Shown here piece after piece: positions 42,431 to 50,646 of a stretch of 64,000 nt of DNA. The stretch covers positions 1 to 64,000 of the forward strand of contig NZ_NEDJ01000009.1 of NCBI RefSeq assembly GCF_002114285.1, given 5' to 3'. Numbering within the stretch: the stretch's first letter is position 1; the number at the start of each line of letters is the position of its first letter. A program made the translations under genes and the position numbers. Source of the DNA: Halorubrum ezzemoulense DSM 17463. GTDB taxonomy: Archaea; Halobacteriota; Halobacteria; Halobacteriales; Haloferacaceae. The notes beneath the pieces are model-generated. The model saw only the letters and a list, made by a program, of their open reading frames with translations. It did no database searches and was not told the DNA's origin.

Positions 42431-42543
42431 CGAACCGCCGGCTCGGCCGGGGTCAGAGCCCTGACCGGCGACGGCCGCAGCGCCGTTCCGATCGGCGCGC
42501 CGGGTCGCCACGATTTATGGTGTCGGCCGATAGATAGACTCGT

Positions 42544-42846
42544 ATGGCAGACAAACCGTCTTCGGGAGAGGTTCTCGGGATCCCGTACAACTTCGAGCGA
42601 CCGAGCCTCGGTCGGCTGCTCTCGTCGTACTGGCAGCCCGGCAAGGGGATGCTCGTCGAGAAGCCGTTCGGCATCGGCTACACGCTGAACCTCGCCAACT
42701 GGCGGTCGTGGATCGTCCTCGCGGTCGCCGGCGGGCTCTACTACCAGCAGCAGCAGTCCGGCGGCGCCGACCTGTCCGGCGGTTCCGACGAGGACGCCGC
42801 CGACGACGGCGACGGACCGGTCGAAGTGATCGTCGACGACGACTGA
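42544..42846 (+). CDS. DUF5808-type small membrane-associated protein
   Basis: The 100-aa protein has a conserved N-terminal motif GEVLGIPYNFERPSLGRLL, then FWQ/YWQPGKGMLVEKPFGIGY and TLNLANWRSW leading to a single hydrophobic helix (about 57-66), and an acidic disordered tail. The GIPYNFERP pattern is what defines DUF5808 in my memory. Unknown function. It follows Kae1-Bud32 with a 113-bp gap, which holds a probable promoter (TTTATGG near 42515). Confidence 0.75.
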   Translation: MADKPSSGEVLGIPYNFERPSLGRLLSSYWQPGKGMLVEKPFGIGYTLNLANWRSWIVLAVAGGLYYQQQQSGGADLSGGSDEDAADDGDGPVEVIVDDD

Positions 42847-42949
42847 CGCCGTGCGCGACGGCGGGTGAGAGACGGCACCGCGATCACCGGTTTTCACCGC
42901 TGATTCCGCGTCGGTGTCTTTTAAATATCAGCAGGATGAAGGAGAGGTA

Positions 42950-43084
42950 ATGAAAGTCCAGTTCGAGTGCTCGTGTTCGGAGGAGATCTCCGAGTTCACC
43001 CGCGGCGAGACGAGCCGGGGAGTCCACGTCGAATGCGGGAACTGCGGCGCGGTGTACGCCGTGACGATCACCGAGTTGGAGTAG
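42950..43084 (+). CDS. 44-aa zinc micro-protein
   Basis: A short gene preceded by a good Shine-Dalgarno-like GGAGAGG six bases before the ATG. The product has Cys7-x-Cys9 and Cys29-x2-Cys32, enough for one zinc site, in MKVQFECSCSEEISEF and VECGNCGAVYAVTI. It resembles the haloarchaeal zinc-finger micro-proteins. Its last 17 bp overlap the 3' end of the histidine kinase gene on the opposite strand. It was chosen as real because of the paired Cys pattern and ribosome-binding site. Confidence 0.72.
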   Translation: MKVQFECSCSEEISEFTRGETSRGVHVECGNCGAVYAVTITELE

Positions 43085-43979
43085 CGGGCGGCGACGCGGA
43101 CTCGAATCGGAGCCGGACTGTCGTACCGTCGTCGGTCGCGTCGAACCGGACGGTTCCCCCCTGCGTCTCGCACATCCACTTGACGAGCCACAGCCCGATG
43201 CTGCTCGCGTGCGAGAGCGGCGTCTCCTCTTCCGCCTGTAAGACCTCACGCTCGTCGGGGGGAATCCCTGGGCCGTTGTCGATGACCTCCAGACAGGTGG
43301 TCGTCCCGTTCTTGCGGATCGTCGCCGTCACGCGGCGCGTCGCGCCGTCGTTGTGGGTGACCGCGTTCTCGAACACCTCGCGGATCGGGAACTCGACGGT
43401 GTCGTCCGCGCGGATCCACGCCTCAGAGGGGGTCTCGACGGTGAGCGCGGCGCCGTCGGCGTCGACGACGTCGAGCGCCTCGTGGACCGCGGCGACGAGG
43501 TCGACGCGGCCGTCCGGTCGTTCGGGCGACGCGTCCTCGATGACGCGGAGCTTCTCGCTTATCTCGACGATGTCGTCGGTCGTCTCCCGGACCGTCTCCA
43601 AGCACTCTCGACTCCGCTCGTCGTCGATCCGGTCGGCCAGCAGATCGGTGTACCCCCGGATCACGTTGAGATCGTTGCGGACGTTGTGCCGAAACACACG
43701 ACTCAGAACCTGTATCTGCTGGTTAGAGGTTTCGAGGTTTCGGCGCGCGGTCTCCGCCCGTTGGCGGTGGTGCGTGACCGCTCCGTAGAGGAGCCCGCCG
43801 GACCCGGCGACGAGCAGCCAGTCCCCGACGAGACGCGTCGGCGTCCACCCGCCCGCGACCCCAATCGTCGACGCGACGGCGAGGTCGACCGCGACCGCGG
43901 ACGCCGCCGCGATACACAGGTACGCCGCCGTGAGGGCGGTCGCCGACCGCCCGTGGAGTAGGTCCGGAATATATTTCAT
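43068..43979 (-). CDS. Membrane-bound sensor histidine kinase
   Basis: The 303-aa protein has two N-terminal transmembrane helices (about 16-40 and 52-70), a short coiled-coil (70-93) and the kinase core. The phosphorylated His98 lies in RVFRHNVRNDLNVIRGY, the haloarchaeal H-box. The N-box is VFENAVTHN, and the ATP lid region has DNGPGIPPDE and SSIGLWLVKW. No PAS domain, sensor domain or receiver is present and no response regulator gene is near, so it is an orphan kinase whose signal may come through the membrane helices. An AT-rich promoter (TTAAATTAGATATAA) lies just before its ATG. Confidence 0.92.
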   Translation of the reverse strand: MKYIPDLLHGRSATALTAAYLCIAAASAVAVDLAVASTIGVAGGWTPTRLVGDWLLVAGSGGLLYGAVTHHRQRAETARRNLETSNQQIQVLSRVFRHNVRNDLNVIRGYTDLLADRIDDERSRECLETVRETTDDIVEISEKLRVIEDASPERPDGRVDLVAAVHEALDVVDADGAALTVETPSEAWIRADDTVEFPIREVFENAVTHNDGATRRVTATIRKNGTTTCLEVIDNGPGIPPDEREVLQAEEETPLSHASSIGLWLVKWMCETQGGTVRFDATDDGTTVRLRFESASPPATPTR

Positions 43980-44084
43980 TTATATCTAATTTAACTCCAA
44001 ACGAATTTTCCGTTCACGGAACACCTTGACGGCCGACGGCTTAAGTTTTGACCGCCAGTCGGGGAGGCGACCGCGGCGGCGCGG

Positions 44085-44348
44085 TCACCACGAGGCGCAG
44101 TCAGGACAGACGAAGGCGTCGTCGTCGCGCCAGCGGCGGTCGACACGCTCGCCGCACCGGTCGCACTCGGCGCCGTCGGCGTGCCACGTCGAGGTGGCGG
44201 TCGCGGGAGCGGCGTCGGTCGCGGGAGCGGCGTCGGTCGCCTCGTCGGGGTCGACGCCGTCACCTTCCGCGTCGTCCGGAGCGCTCTCGGCGGACTCGTC
44301 GCCGTCGTCGTCCGCGGCGAAGTCGTCGAGCGAGCGGTCCTCGGTCAT
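44085..44348 (-). CDS. Acidic protein with C-terminal zinc finger
   Basis: The 87-aa protein starts directly after the lysS stop codon without a gap. Residues 1-55 are acidic and low in complexity, with a tandem 18-bp repeat (44203-44238) that gives ATDAAP twice. The last 32 residues form a zinc finger with Cys-x2-Cys pairs in AECDRCGERVDRRW and FVCPDCASW. I recall this type only as a haloarchaeal family of unknown function. It is the third gene of the pyrH-lysS operon and may bind nucleic acid. Confidence 0.7.
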   Translation of the reverse strand: MTEDRSLDDFAADDDGDESAESAPDDAEGDGVDPDEATDAAPATDAAPATATSTWHADGAECDRCGERVDRRWRDDDAFVCPDCASW

Positions 44349-46076
44349 CTACGCCTCCCGTCGGAGCCGGTCGACGACGTAGTCGCGCTCCAGCTCGCCG
44401 AGGAACTCCCCGAGCCGCGGCCCTTGCGTGTCGTCGAAGAAGAGGCGGTAGCCCGCCGCGAAGAACTCGCTCACCTCGATGTCGTGGTCGCGCGCAGTCT
44501 CGTACATCGCCCCTTGGATCTCCTCCCCGTCGTGGCCGGCCGCGACGAAGTCGGCGAGGTCGTCGAGCGCGGCCGCGACGTCTCCGTCGAACTCGACCGC
44601 GGGGAGGTCGGTCTGGAGCCGGTAGTCGTACTCGTTCCCCGTCCGCTCGGCCCAGTTCCGCGCCTGCTCGACGCGGGCGAGCGCGGCGTCGACGATGTCG
44701 GCGTCGGCGTCGTCCGGGATATGGCCCTCGTCGCGGGCGAGGCGCTCGCGGAAGTCGGGGTCGTCGACCATGCCGAGCACCGCCGCGAACGTGTACGGGA
44801 GCCGGATCGGCTTCTCCGTCGGCGGGTCGTCGGGCTGGCCGACGACGAACGGGTAGGCGCGCTCGGCGAAGGCGACCAGATCCGGGTCGTCGACCTCGCC
44901 GAAGTAGGCGCGCTCGAACCGGTCGAAGCGGTCGACCAGTTGGTCGAGCCGCTCAATGTCGAGGTCGCGGGCCTTCTTCGGGTGGAGCGCGAAGAAGTAG
45001 CGCAACACCTCGGGCTCGATCAGCTCCAGGAGCTCTTGGACCGTGACGACGTTGCCCTCGGAGGAGGAGAACGCGTCGCCGTTGAGCGTGAACCACTCAT
45101 ATACCATCGGCACGGGCGGCTCCTCGCCGAAGACGTTCCGCGCGACGTCGACGCCGGAGGGCCACGACCCCTCCGCGTGGTCCTTACCGAACGGCTCGAA
45201 GTCGACGCCGAGGACGCCCCACTGCGCGGGCCACTCCAACCGCCACGGGAGCTTTCCCTCGCGGAACGTCGCGGTGCCCTCGTGGCCGCACCCCTCGATC
45301 GTGTTGCCGCCGGCGTCCATGTCGGTACAGACGTAGTCGACGGTCTCGGCCTCTGCGTCGATCGCCGTCACCGTCTCCGTGACCTTGCCGCACTCCGCAC
45401 AGACCGGGTTGAACGGGACGTACTCGTCGTCAACTTTGTCCTGATACGGGGAGAGCACCTCGCGGACGCGCTCAACGTCGGCGAGTACCGTCCGAATCGC
45501 CTCGTCGAAGTCGCCGTCGGCGTACAGATCGGTGTTCGAGAGCATCTCGACCGGGACGTTCAGGCGGTCGGCGTCGGCCTTGAGCAGGCCCGCGAAGTGG
45601 GCCGCGTACGACTCGGCCTCGCCGAACGGGTCCGGGATCTCGGTGTACGGCTTCCCGAGGTTGCGGCCGAGCGCGCCCGCGTCGACCTCGCCGAGCCCGA
45701 CGATCTCGCCGTCCGCGTTCGCCAGTTTGCGCGGGACCTTCCGCAGCGGGTCCTTGTCGTCGGAGGTGAACACCTGCCGGACCTCGTGGCCGCGGTCGCG
45801 GAGCACCTCGGCGACGAAGTAGCCGCGCATGATCTCGTTGAAGTTCCCGAGGTGCGCGACGCCGGACGGCGAGACACCGCCCTTGATCACGATCGGCTCG
45901 TCGGGGTCGCGGGCCTCGACCTCGTCGGCGACGACGTCGGCCCAGAAGGCGTGGAAGGTCTCGGTCGACTCCTCGGCGGCGTCCTCGCCGTCGTCGAGGG
46001 CGGACCCCCCGGAGAGGATGTGCGGGGAGTCGTCGGGGGCGGCGGACGCGTCGTCGGAGGCGTCGTCCGCGCTCAT
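44349..46076 (-). CDS. lysS: Lysine--tRNA ligase, class I
   Basis: The 575-aa enzyme is the archaeal class I LysRS. SPSGVAHLGNFNE at residues 69-81 is the HIGH-type motif. The KMSKS-loop equivalent reads AFSSSEGNVVTV, without lysine at the usual places. A zinc-binding part is suggested by VCAECGKVTETV and VCTDMDAGGNTIEGCGHE. The C-terminal helix bundle is class I-specific. The ATG at 46076 overlaps the pyrH stop by 4 bp (ATGA), so the two are coupled; a much longer reading upstream in this frame is only a high-GC open frame. The N-terminal 35 residues are an acidic extension. Confidence 0.95.
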   Translation of the reverse strand: MSADDASDDASAAPDDSPHILSGGSALDDGEDAAEESTETFHAFWADVVADEVEARDPDEPIVIKGGVSPSGVAHLGNFNEIMRGYFVAEVLRDRGHEVRQVFTSDDKDPLRKVPRKLANADGEIVGLGEVDAGALGRNLGKPYTEIPDPFGEAESYAAHFAGLLKADADRLNVPVEMLSNTDLYADGDFDEAIRTVLADVERVREVLSPYQDKVDDEYVPFNPVCAECGKVTETVTAIDAEAETVDYVCTDMDAGGNTIEGCGHEGTATFREGKLPWRLEWPAQWGVLGVDFEPFGKDHAEGSWPSGVDVARNVFGEEPPVPMVYEWFTLNGDAFSSSEGNVVTVQELLELIEPEVLRYFFALHPKKARDLDIERLDQLVDRFDRFERAYFGEVDDPDLVAFAERAYPFVVGQPDDPPTEKPIRLPYTFAAVLGMVDDPDFRERLARDEGHIPDDADADIVDAALARVEQARNWAERTGNEYDYRLQTDLPAVEFDGDVAAALDDLADFVAAGHDGEEIQGAMYETARDHDIEVSEFFAAGYRLFFDDTQGPRLGEFLGELERDYVVDRLRREA

Positions 46077-46792
46077 CGTGCCTCTGTCCAGCGGCTCGGT
46101 TCGCCGGCGCCCGGGGGGACCACGTCCGTTCCGGTGTGATCGCCGCGCAGCACGGCGTCGACGACGGCGCTCGGGTCGGTCCCGTCGAGCACGATCGACC
46201 GGAGTTCGGCCCGGTCGATCAGCTTCGCCGCGAGGAGGTCGACGGGGGCGGACGCGCCGGCGTCGCGGCTCATCGGGAGGACGACCTCGACGAGCTCGGC
46301 CGGCGACAGCTCCGCGAACTGCGCCGCGTCGGGGTCGGCGTTGGGGTCGGCGTCGTACACCCCGTCGGCGCTCGTCGCGTACACGAGCAGGTCGGCGTCG
46401 ACGGACTCGGCGAACGCGGCGGCGACCGCGTCGGTCGTCTGCCCCGGCGTGACGCCGCCCATCACCGACACCTCGTCGCGGCGGAGGGCCGCCGCCGCCT
46501 CCTCGGTGTCGACCGCGGGCGCGAGGCTCGCGCGCTCGCCGAGGGCGGCGATCAGCAGCCGGGCGTTGAGCCGGGTCGTCCCGATCCCAAGCCGGTCGAG
46601 CTCGACCTCGTTGGCCCCGATCTCGCGGGCCGTCTCGATGTACTCGCGGGCGACGCCGCCGCCGCCGACGACGACCCCGACCTCGCAGCCGTCGGTGACC
46701 AGCCGTTCGATCGCCTCGGCGTACGCGGCCACGCGCTCGGGGTCGAGGTCGGGCGCGAGCACGCTCCCGCCGACAGAAACGACGATTCTCAT
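46073..46792 (-). CDS. pyrH: UMP kinase
   Basis: The 239-aa amino-acid-kinase-fold enzyme phosphorylates UMP to UDP. It shows MRIVVSVGGSVLAPDLD at the start, GVVVGGGGVAREYIETAREIG near residue 38, and VYATSADGVYDADPNADPDA near 130. This is the archaeal UMPK group. It is followed by lysS with a 4-bp ATGA overlap, an arrangement I recall in other haloarchaea. It is divergent from the MobB/MoaE gene (130 bp). Confidence 0.95.
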   Translation of the reverse strand: MRIVVSVGGSVLAPDLDPERVAAYAEAIERLVTDGCEVGVVVGGGGVAREYIETAREIGANEVELDRLGIGTTRLNARLLIAALGERASLAPAVDTEEAAAALRRDEVSVMGGVTPGQTTDAVAAAFAESVDADLLVYATSADGVYDADPNADPDAAQFAELSPAELVEVVLPMSRDAGASAPVDLLAAKLIDRAELRSIVLDGTDPSAVVDAVLRGDHTGTDVVPPGAGEPSRWTEAR

Positions 46793-46922
46793 TGCCGAGG
46801 AGTACCCCTGTCGCAGTCTTAAGGATTGTCAAGCCCGGACGCGGTGGAAGCGGCCCCGAGCCCGATCCGGCCCGACGCGTCGGGCGGGAAACGCCTAAAT
46901 CGGTCGCGGCCCGCTCTCGGGT

Positions 46923-47780
46923 ATGCGACCGATATCGATCGTCGGCGACGGGGCGGCGACGCTGGCCCGGCGGCTCGCGGACCGACTCGACGGGCGAGTC
47001 GCCGTCGTGGAGCGCGACGACGACCCGAACGGCGCCCCCGAGAGCGACTCGACACGGAGCGACCCGGCCGCGGACGGGGGAGTCGTCGGTCCGGCGCAGC
47101 GCTCGGGCGCGGACACCGCCGTCGCGTTCGACGCAGACGGGAACTGGCGCGGTCGGGGGAGCGTCGAGGGGTTCGACGACCTGCTCGACGGGCTCGCCCC
47201 CGACCACGACTACCTGCTGGCGGTCGGCGAGCCGTGGTTGCGCGTGCCCGCGGTCCTCCTCGGGTCCGACCCGGACCCGGAGCGCGTCCCGGGGACGGTC
47301 GTCGCGAGCGCGACCGCCCCCGACGGGGTCGACCTCGGCGACGTCGTCGCCGACCTCGACAGCGCGGAGCCGTGGATCACCCGTGAGACGCTGGTGCGCC
47401 GCGCCGAGGCGTCGCCGGACGCGGACCGGGCGGGGGCGATAGCGACGTTCACCGGCCGCGTGCGCGCCCGCGACGGCCCGGACGACGACCGGACGACGCA
47501 CCTCGCGTTCGAGAAGTACGACGGGGTCGCCGAGGATCAGATGGCCGCCATCGCGGAGGAGCTAGCGGCCCGCGATGGGGTCTTCGACGTGCGGATGCAC
47601 CACCGCACCGGCGTGATCGAGGCGGGTGAGGACATCGTCTTCGTGGTCGTGCTGGCCGGGCACCGCGGGGAGGCGTTCCGGACGGTCGAAGACGGGATCG
47701 ACCGGCTGAAAGACGAGGTGCCGATCTTCAAGAAAGAGGCGACGGAGTCGGAGACGTTCTGGGTCCACCGCCGGGACTGA
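46923..47780 (+). CDS. moaE: MobB-like / MoaE fusion (molybdopterin synthase large subunit)
   Basis: The 285-aa protein joins a MobB-like N-terminal half (1-135) to MoaE (about 145-285). MoaE parts are AGAIATFTGRVRARDGPDDD, LAFEKYDGVAEDQM, HHRTGVIEAGEDIVFVVVLA and VPIFKKEATESETFWV, which holds the catalytic Lys residues for sulfur transfer from MoaD to the precursor. In the MobB part the nucleotide-binding P-loop is missing: SIVGDGAATLARRLADRL has no GKT/S. It probably serves the molybdopterin pathway with MoaD encoded elsewhere. Its start is supported by the length of the conserved N-terminal strand. Confidence 0.9.
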   Translation: MRPISIVGDGAATLARRLADRLDGRVAVVERDDDPNGAPESDSTRSDPAADGGVVGPAQRSGADTAVAFDADGNWRGRGSVEGFDDLLDGLAPDHDYLLAVGEPWLRVPAVLLGSDPDPERVPGTVVASATAPDGVDLGDVVADLDSAEPWITRETLVRRAEASPDADRAGAIATFTGRVRARDGPDDDRTTHLAFEKYDGVAEDQMAAIAEELAARDGVFDVRMHHRTGVIEAGEDIVFVVVLAGHRGEAFRTVEDGIDRLKDEVPIFKKEATESETFWVHRRD

Positions 47781-48137
47781 CCGGCGCGCGGCGTCGCCGC
47801 TTCCGGTTTCGTCGCGGCCGCGATCGGTCCCAAGAGGTCGTCTCGGCGGTCGCGGGGAGGACGCGCGAGCGCGCCGAGACCGAGAATACGCGGCGCTTTT
47901 TGTTTCTTTCCGGCCGTCGGACCGGACGGCGGCGAGTTACTCGCGTACCGAGTCAGCGACGGAGAAAACGTGTTCAAAACGGGTTATAAAATTTCTAGCG
48001 TGTTCTAGAAGCGTTGTAAAGAGTCCGTCAGACACGTTTTACCCCGGCGAGTTCGGTGAAACGCCCTGAAACCCCCTGAACGTCGCCCAACGGTGACGCC
48101 TTTATAACACCCTCCGGGAGCAAGGGTGAGGTGTACT
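47781..48137. other. 357-bp intergenic region with promoter and hairpin
   Basis: No protein gene is supported. A T-rich stretch (GCTTTTTGTTTCTTTC, about 47895-47910) may end moaE transcription. A strong TATA-like box lies at 47984-47992, 146 bp before the next ATG. The next gene has its own TATA box (TTTATAAC at 48101). The interval between can form a hairpin (48035-48063). Confidence 0.6.
47984..48100 (+). ncRNA. Candidate small RNA between moaE and the DUF7123-type gene
   Basis: TTATAAAAT at 47984-47992 is a strong TATA-like box, so transcription should begin near 48015. No gene starts until 48138, which has a separate TATA. The transcribed part contains a 9-bp stem with an 11-nt loop (48035-48043 with 48055-48063). 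Two TTCTAG copies exactly ten bases apart (47993 and 48003) follow the TATA box and could bind a regulator. The end is unknown. It may instead be a long alternative leader. Confidence 0.35.
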
Positions 48138-48398
48138 ATGAGCGCGACTGCGAACCCCTCCACGAACGCGAGCGCGAACGACGACCGCAGCAAGGAAGAG
48201 CGGCTGAAGCAGTACCTGCTCGACCGCGCCCAAGACGGCGAGATGTACTTCAAGGGGAAGTTCATCTCCGACGACGTCGACCTCTCGCCGAAGGAGATCG
48301 GCGCCCTGATGGTGAAGCTCCGCGACTCGGCGACGGAGCTCACCGTCGAGAAGTGGTCGTACACGGGCGCGACGACCTGGCGCGTCGAACCCGCCTGA
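48138..48398 (+). CDS. DUF7123-type winged-helix-like protein
   Basis: The 86-aa protein has a charged helical part (KEERLKQYLLDRAQDGEMYF) and then FKGKFISDDVDLSPKEIGAL, LRDSATELTVEKWSYTGATT and a Trp-Arg-Val end, which together look like a winged-helix fold. Such small proteins are often DNA-binding. The ATG at 48138 is chosen because TTTATAAC lies about 30-37 bp before it. The name is from memory. Monocistronic. Confidence 0.75.
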   Translation: MSATANPSTNASANDDRSKEERLKQYLLDRAQDGEMYFKGKFISDDVDLSPKEIGALMVKLRDSATELTVEKWSYTGATTWRVEPA

Positions 48399-48563
48399 GG
48401 GACGCGCTCCGCCGACCGACGAACGCAGTACCGCTCCGAGGCGCACTCGGTTCACGAACCGGTCCCCGTCCCGCGCTTTTCTGACCGCGAGCGCGTCCGC
48501 GTCGAGTTCCGCCAGCCCACGCGCCGCGCCGTGTTTGCGGTACCCGTGCCCGCCGACGCGGGG

Positions 48564-48570
48564 TTTATAC
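48564..48570 (+). promoter_or_regulatory. TATA-like box of the site-2 protease gene
   Basis: TTTATAC lies 25-31 bp before the ATG at 48595 and decides this start over the in-frame upstream ATG at 48535. Confidence 0.6.
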
Positions 48571-48594
48571 TCGCCGACCAGCTACGACCCCACG

Positions 48595-49743
48595 ATGCCA
48601 GAACACGAGGACGCGGCGACGGCCGGCGACGGCGCGCCGCGTCCGGAGCCGCTCCGGACGTTCTTTCGGATCGACGAGGTCCGCCGCGAGGACGGTCGCG
48701 TGCGATACCGCGGCGAGTCGTACGTCCCGGAGCGGACGCTGTTGCGCAAGCTGACCCCCCACTTTCGAGAGGCGGGGTACGAGGTCGACGTGGAGGTCGT
48801 CGACGGCGGCCACGTCGTCGTCGCGACGCCGTTCGACCGCGGCCGGGACGGGATCCCGTGGGTGAACGTCGCCATGTTCGCGGCCACGCTGCTGTCGACG
48901 CTGTTCGTCGGCGCGTACGGCTGGTACTACGTGCCGCTCGCGGAGATCCAGTCGAACCCCCTGACGCTGCTCCGGGCGTGGCCGTTCACGGCCGCCGTTC
49001 TCGGGGTGTTGATGACCCACGAACTCGGCCACTACGCCGCCGGTCGCTACCACGGCGTCCCCGTCTCGTTGCCGTACGTTATCCCCTTCATCTTCCCGTT
49101 CGGCACGCTCGGCGCGGTGATCCGCATCCGCGGCCGGATGCCGTCGCGGAAGGTCCTCTTCGATATCGGCGCGGCGGGACCGATCGCGGGGCTGTTCGCG
49201 ACCGTCGTCGTGACCGCGATCGGCCTCTCGCTCGACCCGATCCAGGTGCCGGCGGAGCTCGCGAACTCGTCGGGCGCGGTGATCCGGTTCAACAACCCGC
49301 CGCTCTTGGACTTCATCGCCGGCGCCCTCGGCCAGCCGACGAGCTACGGCGACCCGCGGCTCACCGCCCACCCCGTGGTGATCGGCGGGTGGGTCGGGAT
49401 GTTCTTCACCGTCCTGAACCTCCTCCCGGTCGGCCAACTCGACGGCGGCCACATGGTCCGGGCGATGCTCGGGCCGCGACAGGAGACGGTGGCGGCGCTC
49501 GTCCCCGGCGCGCTGTTCGCCATCGCCGCCTACCTCTACTTCTGGCGGGGGCTCGGCCTGAACGAGTCGGTGGGTCTGTGGGCGTTCTGGGGCGTGTTCG
49601 CGACGGTCATCGCGTTCAACGGACCCGCGAATCCGGCCGACGAGGACGGACTGGGGCTGCCGCGGATCGCGGTCGGGGCCGTCACGTTCGCCGTCGGCGC
49701 GCTCTGTTTCCTCCTCGTCCCGATTCAAGTCATCGGCGCGTGA
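48595..49743 (+). CDS. Site-2 protease family metalloprotease (M50)
   Basis: The 382-aa intramembrane protease has the zinc motif HELGH (His142, Glu143, His146) in a transmembrane helix and LDGGH (Asp283) in a later one, the complete S2P set. The N-terminal 85 residues are soluble and form a small alpha-beta domain. At least six hydrophobic helices follow. S2P enzymes cut membrane-bound regulators or signal-peptide remnants; the substrate here is unknown. It lies 7 bp upstream of the FkbM methyltransferase gene, so the two are probably co-transcribed. Confidence 0.93.
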   Translation: MPEHEDAATAGDGAPRPEPLRTFFRIDEVRREDGRVRYRGESYVPERTLLRKLTPHFREAGYEVDVEVVDGGHVVVATPFDRGRDGIPWVNVAMFAATLLSTLFVGAYGWYYVPLAEIQSNPLTLLRAWPFTAAVLGVLMTHELGHYAAGRYHGVPVSLPYVIPFIFPFGTLGAVIRIRGRMPSRKVLFDIGAAGPIAGLFATVVVTAIGLSLDPIQVPAELANSSGAVIRFNNPPLLDFIAGALGQPTSYGDPRLTAHPVVIGGWVGMFFTVLNLLPVGQLDGGHMVRAMLGPRQETVAALVPGALFAIAAYLYFWRGLGLNESVGLWAFWGVFATVIAFNGPANPADEDGLGLPRIAVGAVTFAVGALCFLLVPIQVIGA

Positions 49744-49750
49744 CACCGCG

Positions 49751-50587
49751 ATGCCCTCGATAGCACGGCTGCCGTCGCTGGTTCGGTCGCGCGTCGAGCG
49801 GCTCGGCTTTCGAACCCTGTACCGGCTCGCCGACCTGACGTACGCGCTCGGCGTCGCGACGCCGAAGCGGACCGTCGCCGGCACGTACTGGAGCTACGAG
49901 CCGACGAACCCCCACGGCGACGACCCCGGACTGGCCGCGCTCGACCGTCTCCCGGAGGACGCGGTGATCCTCGACGTGGGCGCGCACGTCGGCGAGCACG
50001 CGATCCCGCTGACCCGCGGGACCGACCGTCGCGTAGTGGCGTTCGAGCCGAACGGCGAGAGCGCGGACCGGCTGGCGCGGAACGCCGAGCGGAACGGGCT
50101 CGGCGATCGGCTCGACCTCAGGCGGGCGGGCGTGGGCGACGCGAACGCGACGCTTACCTTCTATCGGTCGACGTTCTCGAAGTGCTCGGCGTTCGACCGC
50201 GATCTGGCGACGAGGTGGGGCGCGAGCGTCGCCGGGACGGAGTCGGTCCCGGTCCGACGGCTCGACGAACTCGTCGAGGGCGTCGGCGACGAGAGAGCCG
50301 ACGGGGGCGGGACAGTCCCGCCGCCCGACGCCGTGAAGGTCGACGTCGAGGGGCGCGAGGGGGCGGTCCTCCGGGGCGCGGCGGAGACGCTCGCGACGTA
50401 CCGTCCGCTGCTCGTCGTGGAGGTCCACGAGTCGGGGGCAGCGGAGGGAGTTGCGGCGGACGAGGGGACGATGAGCCCGGACTCCGCCGCCCTCCGCGAG
50501 TGGCTAACGGCGCGGGAGTACGCGGTCGAGGAAGCGGAAGACGTGTGGATCTGTCGGGCGACAGGAGAGTCGATAAAAGGCCGCTGA
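49751..50587 (+). CDS. FkbM family methyltransferase
   Basis: The 278-aa protein has an SAM-binding Rossmann core. Motif I is VILDVGAHVGEHAIPLTRG near residue 73, followed by VVAFEPNGESADRL and DAVKVDVEGREGAVLRGA, which is the FkbM pattern (KxDVEGxE). FkbM enzymes O-methylate sugars and polyketides. In a haloarchaeon the target could be a surface glycan (inference). An N-terminal helical segment (1-50) may dock on a membrane or a partner. It follows the site-2 protease gene by 7 bp and converges with UbiB. Confidence 0.9.
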   Translation: MPSIARLPSLVRSRVERLGFRTLYRLADLTYALGVATPKRTVAGTYWSYEPTNPHGDDPGLAALDRLPEDAVILDVGAHVGEHAIPLTRGTDRRVVAFEPNGESADRLARNAERNGLGDRLDLRRAGVGDANATLTFYRSTFSKCSAFDRDLATRWGASVAGTESVPVRRLDELVEGVGDERADGGGTVPPPDAVKVDVEGREGAVLRGAAETLATYRPLLVVEVHESGAAEGVAADEGTMSPDSAALREWLTAREYAVEEAEDVWICRATGESIKGR

Positions 50588-50646
50588 GTCGGTCGCCGCG
50601 CCGCCGGTCCGGTCGCTGTGCCGTTGAGTGGCGCCCCGTCGCCGAG

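Noticed and set aside
46077-47501. Long N-terminal extension of lysS through pyrH into the MobB/MoaE gene
   Set aside because: It overlaps two well-supported genes and is Arg-rich. The conserved LysRS start and the ATGA overlap with pyrH fit the ATG at 46076.
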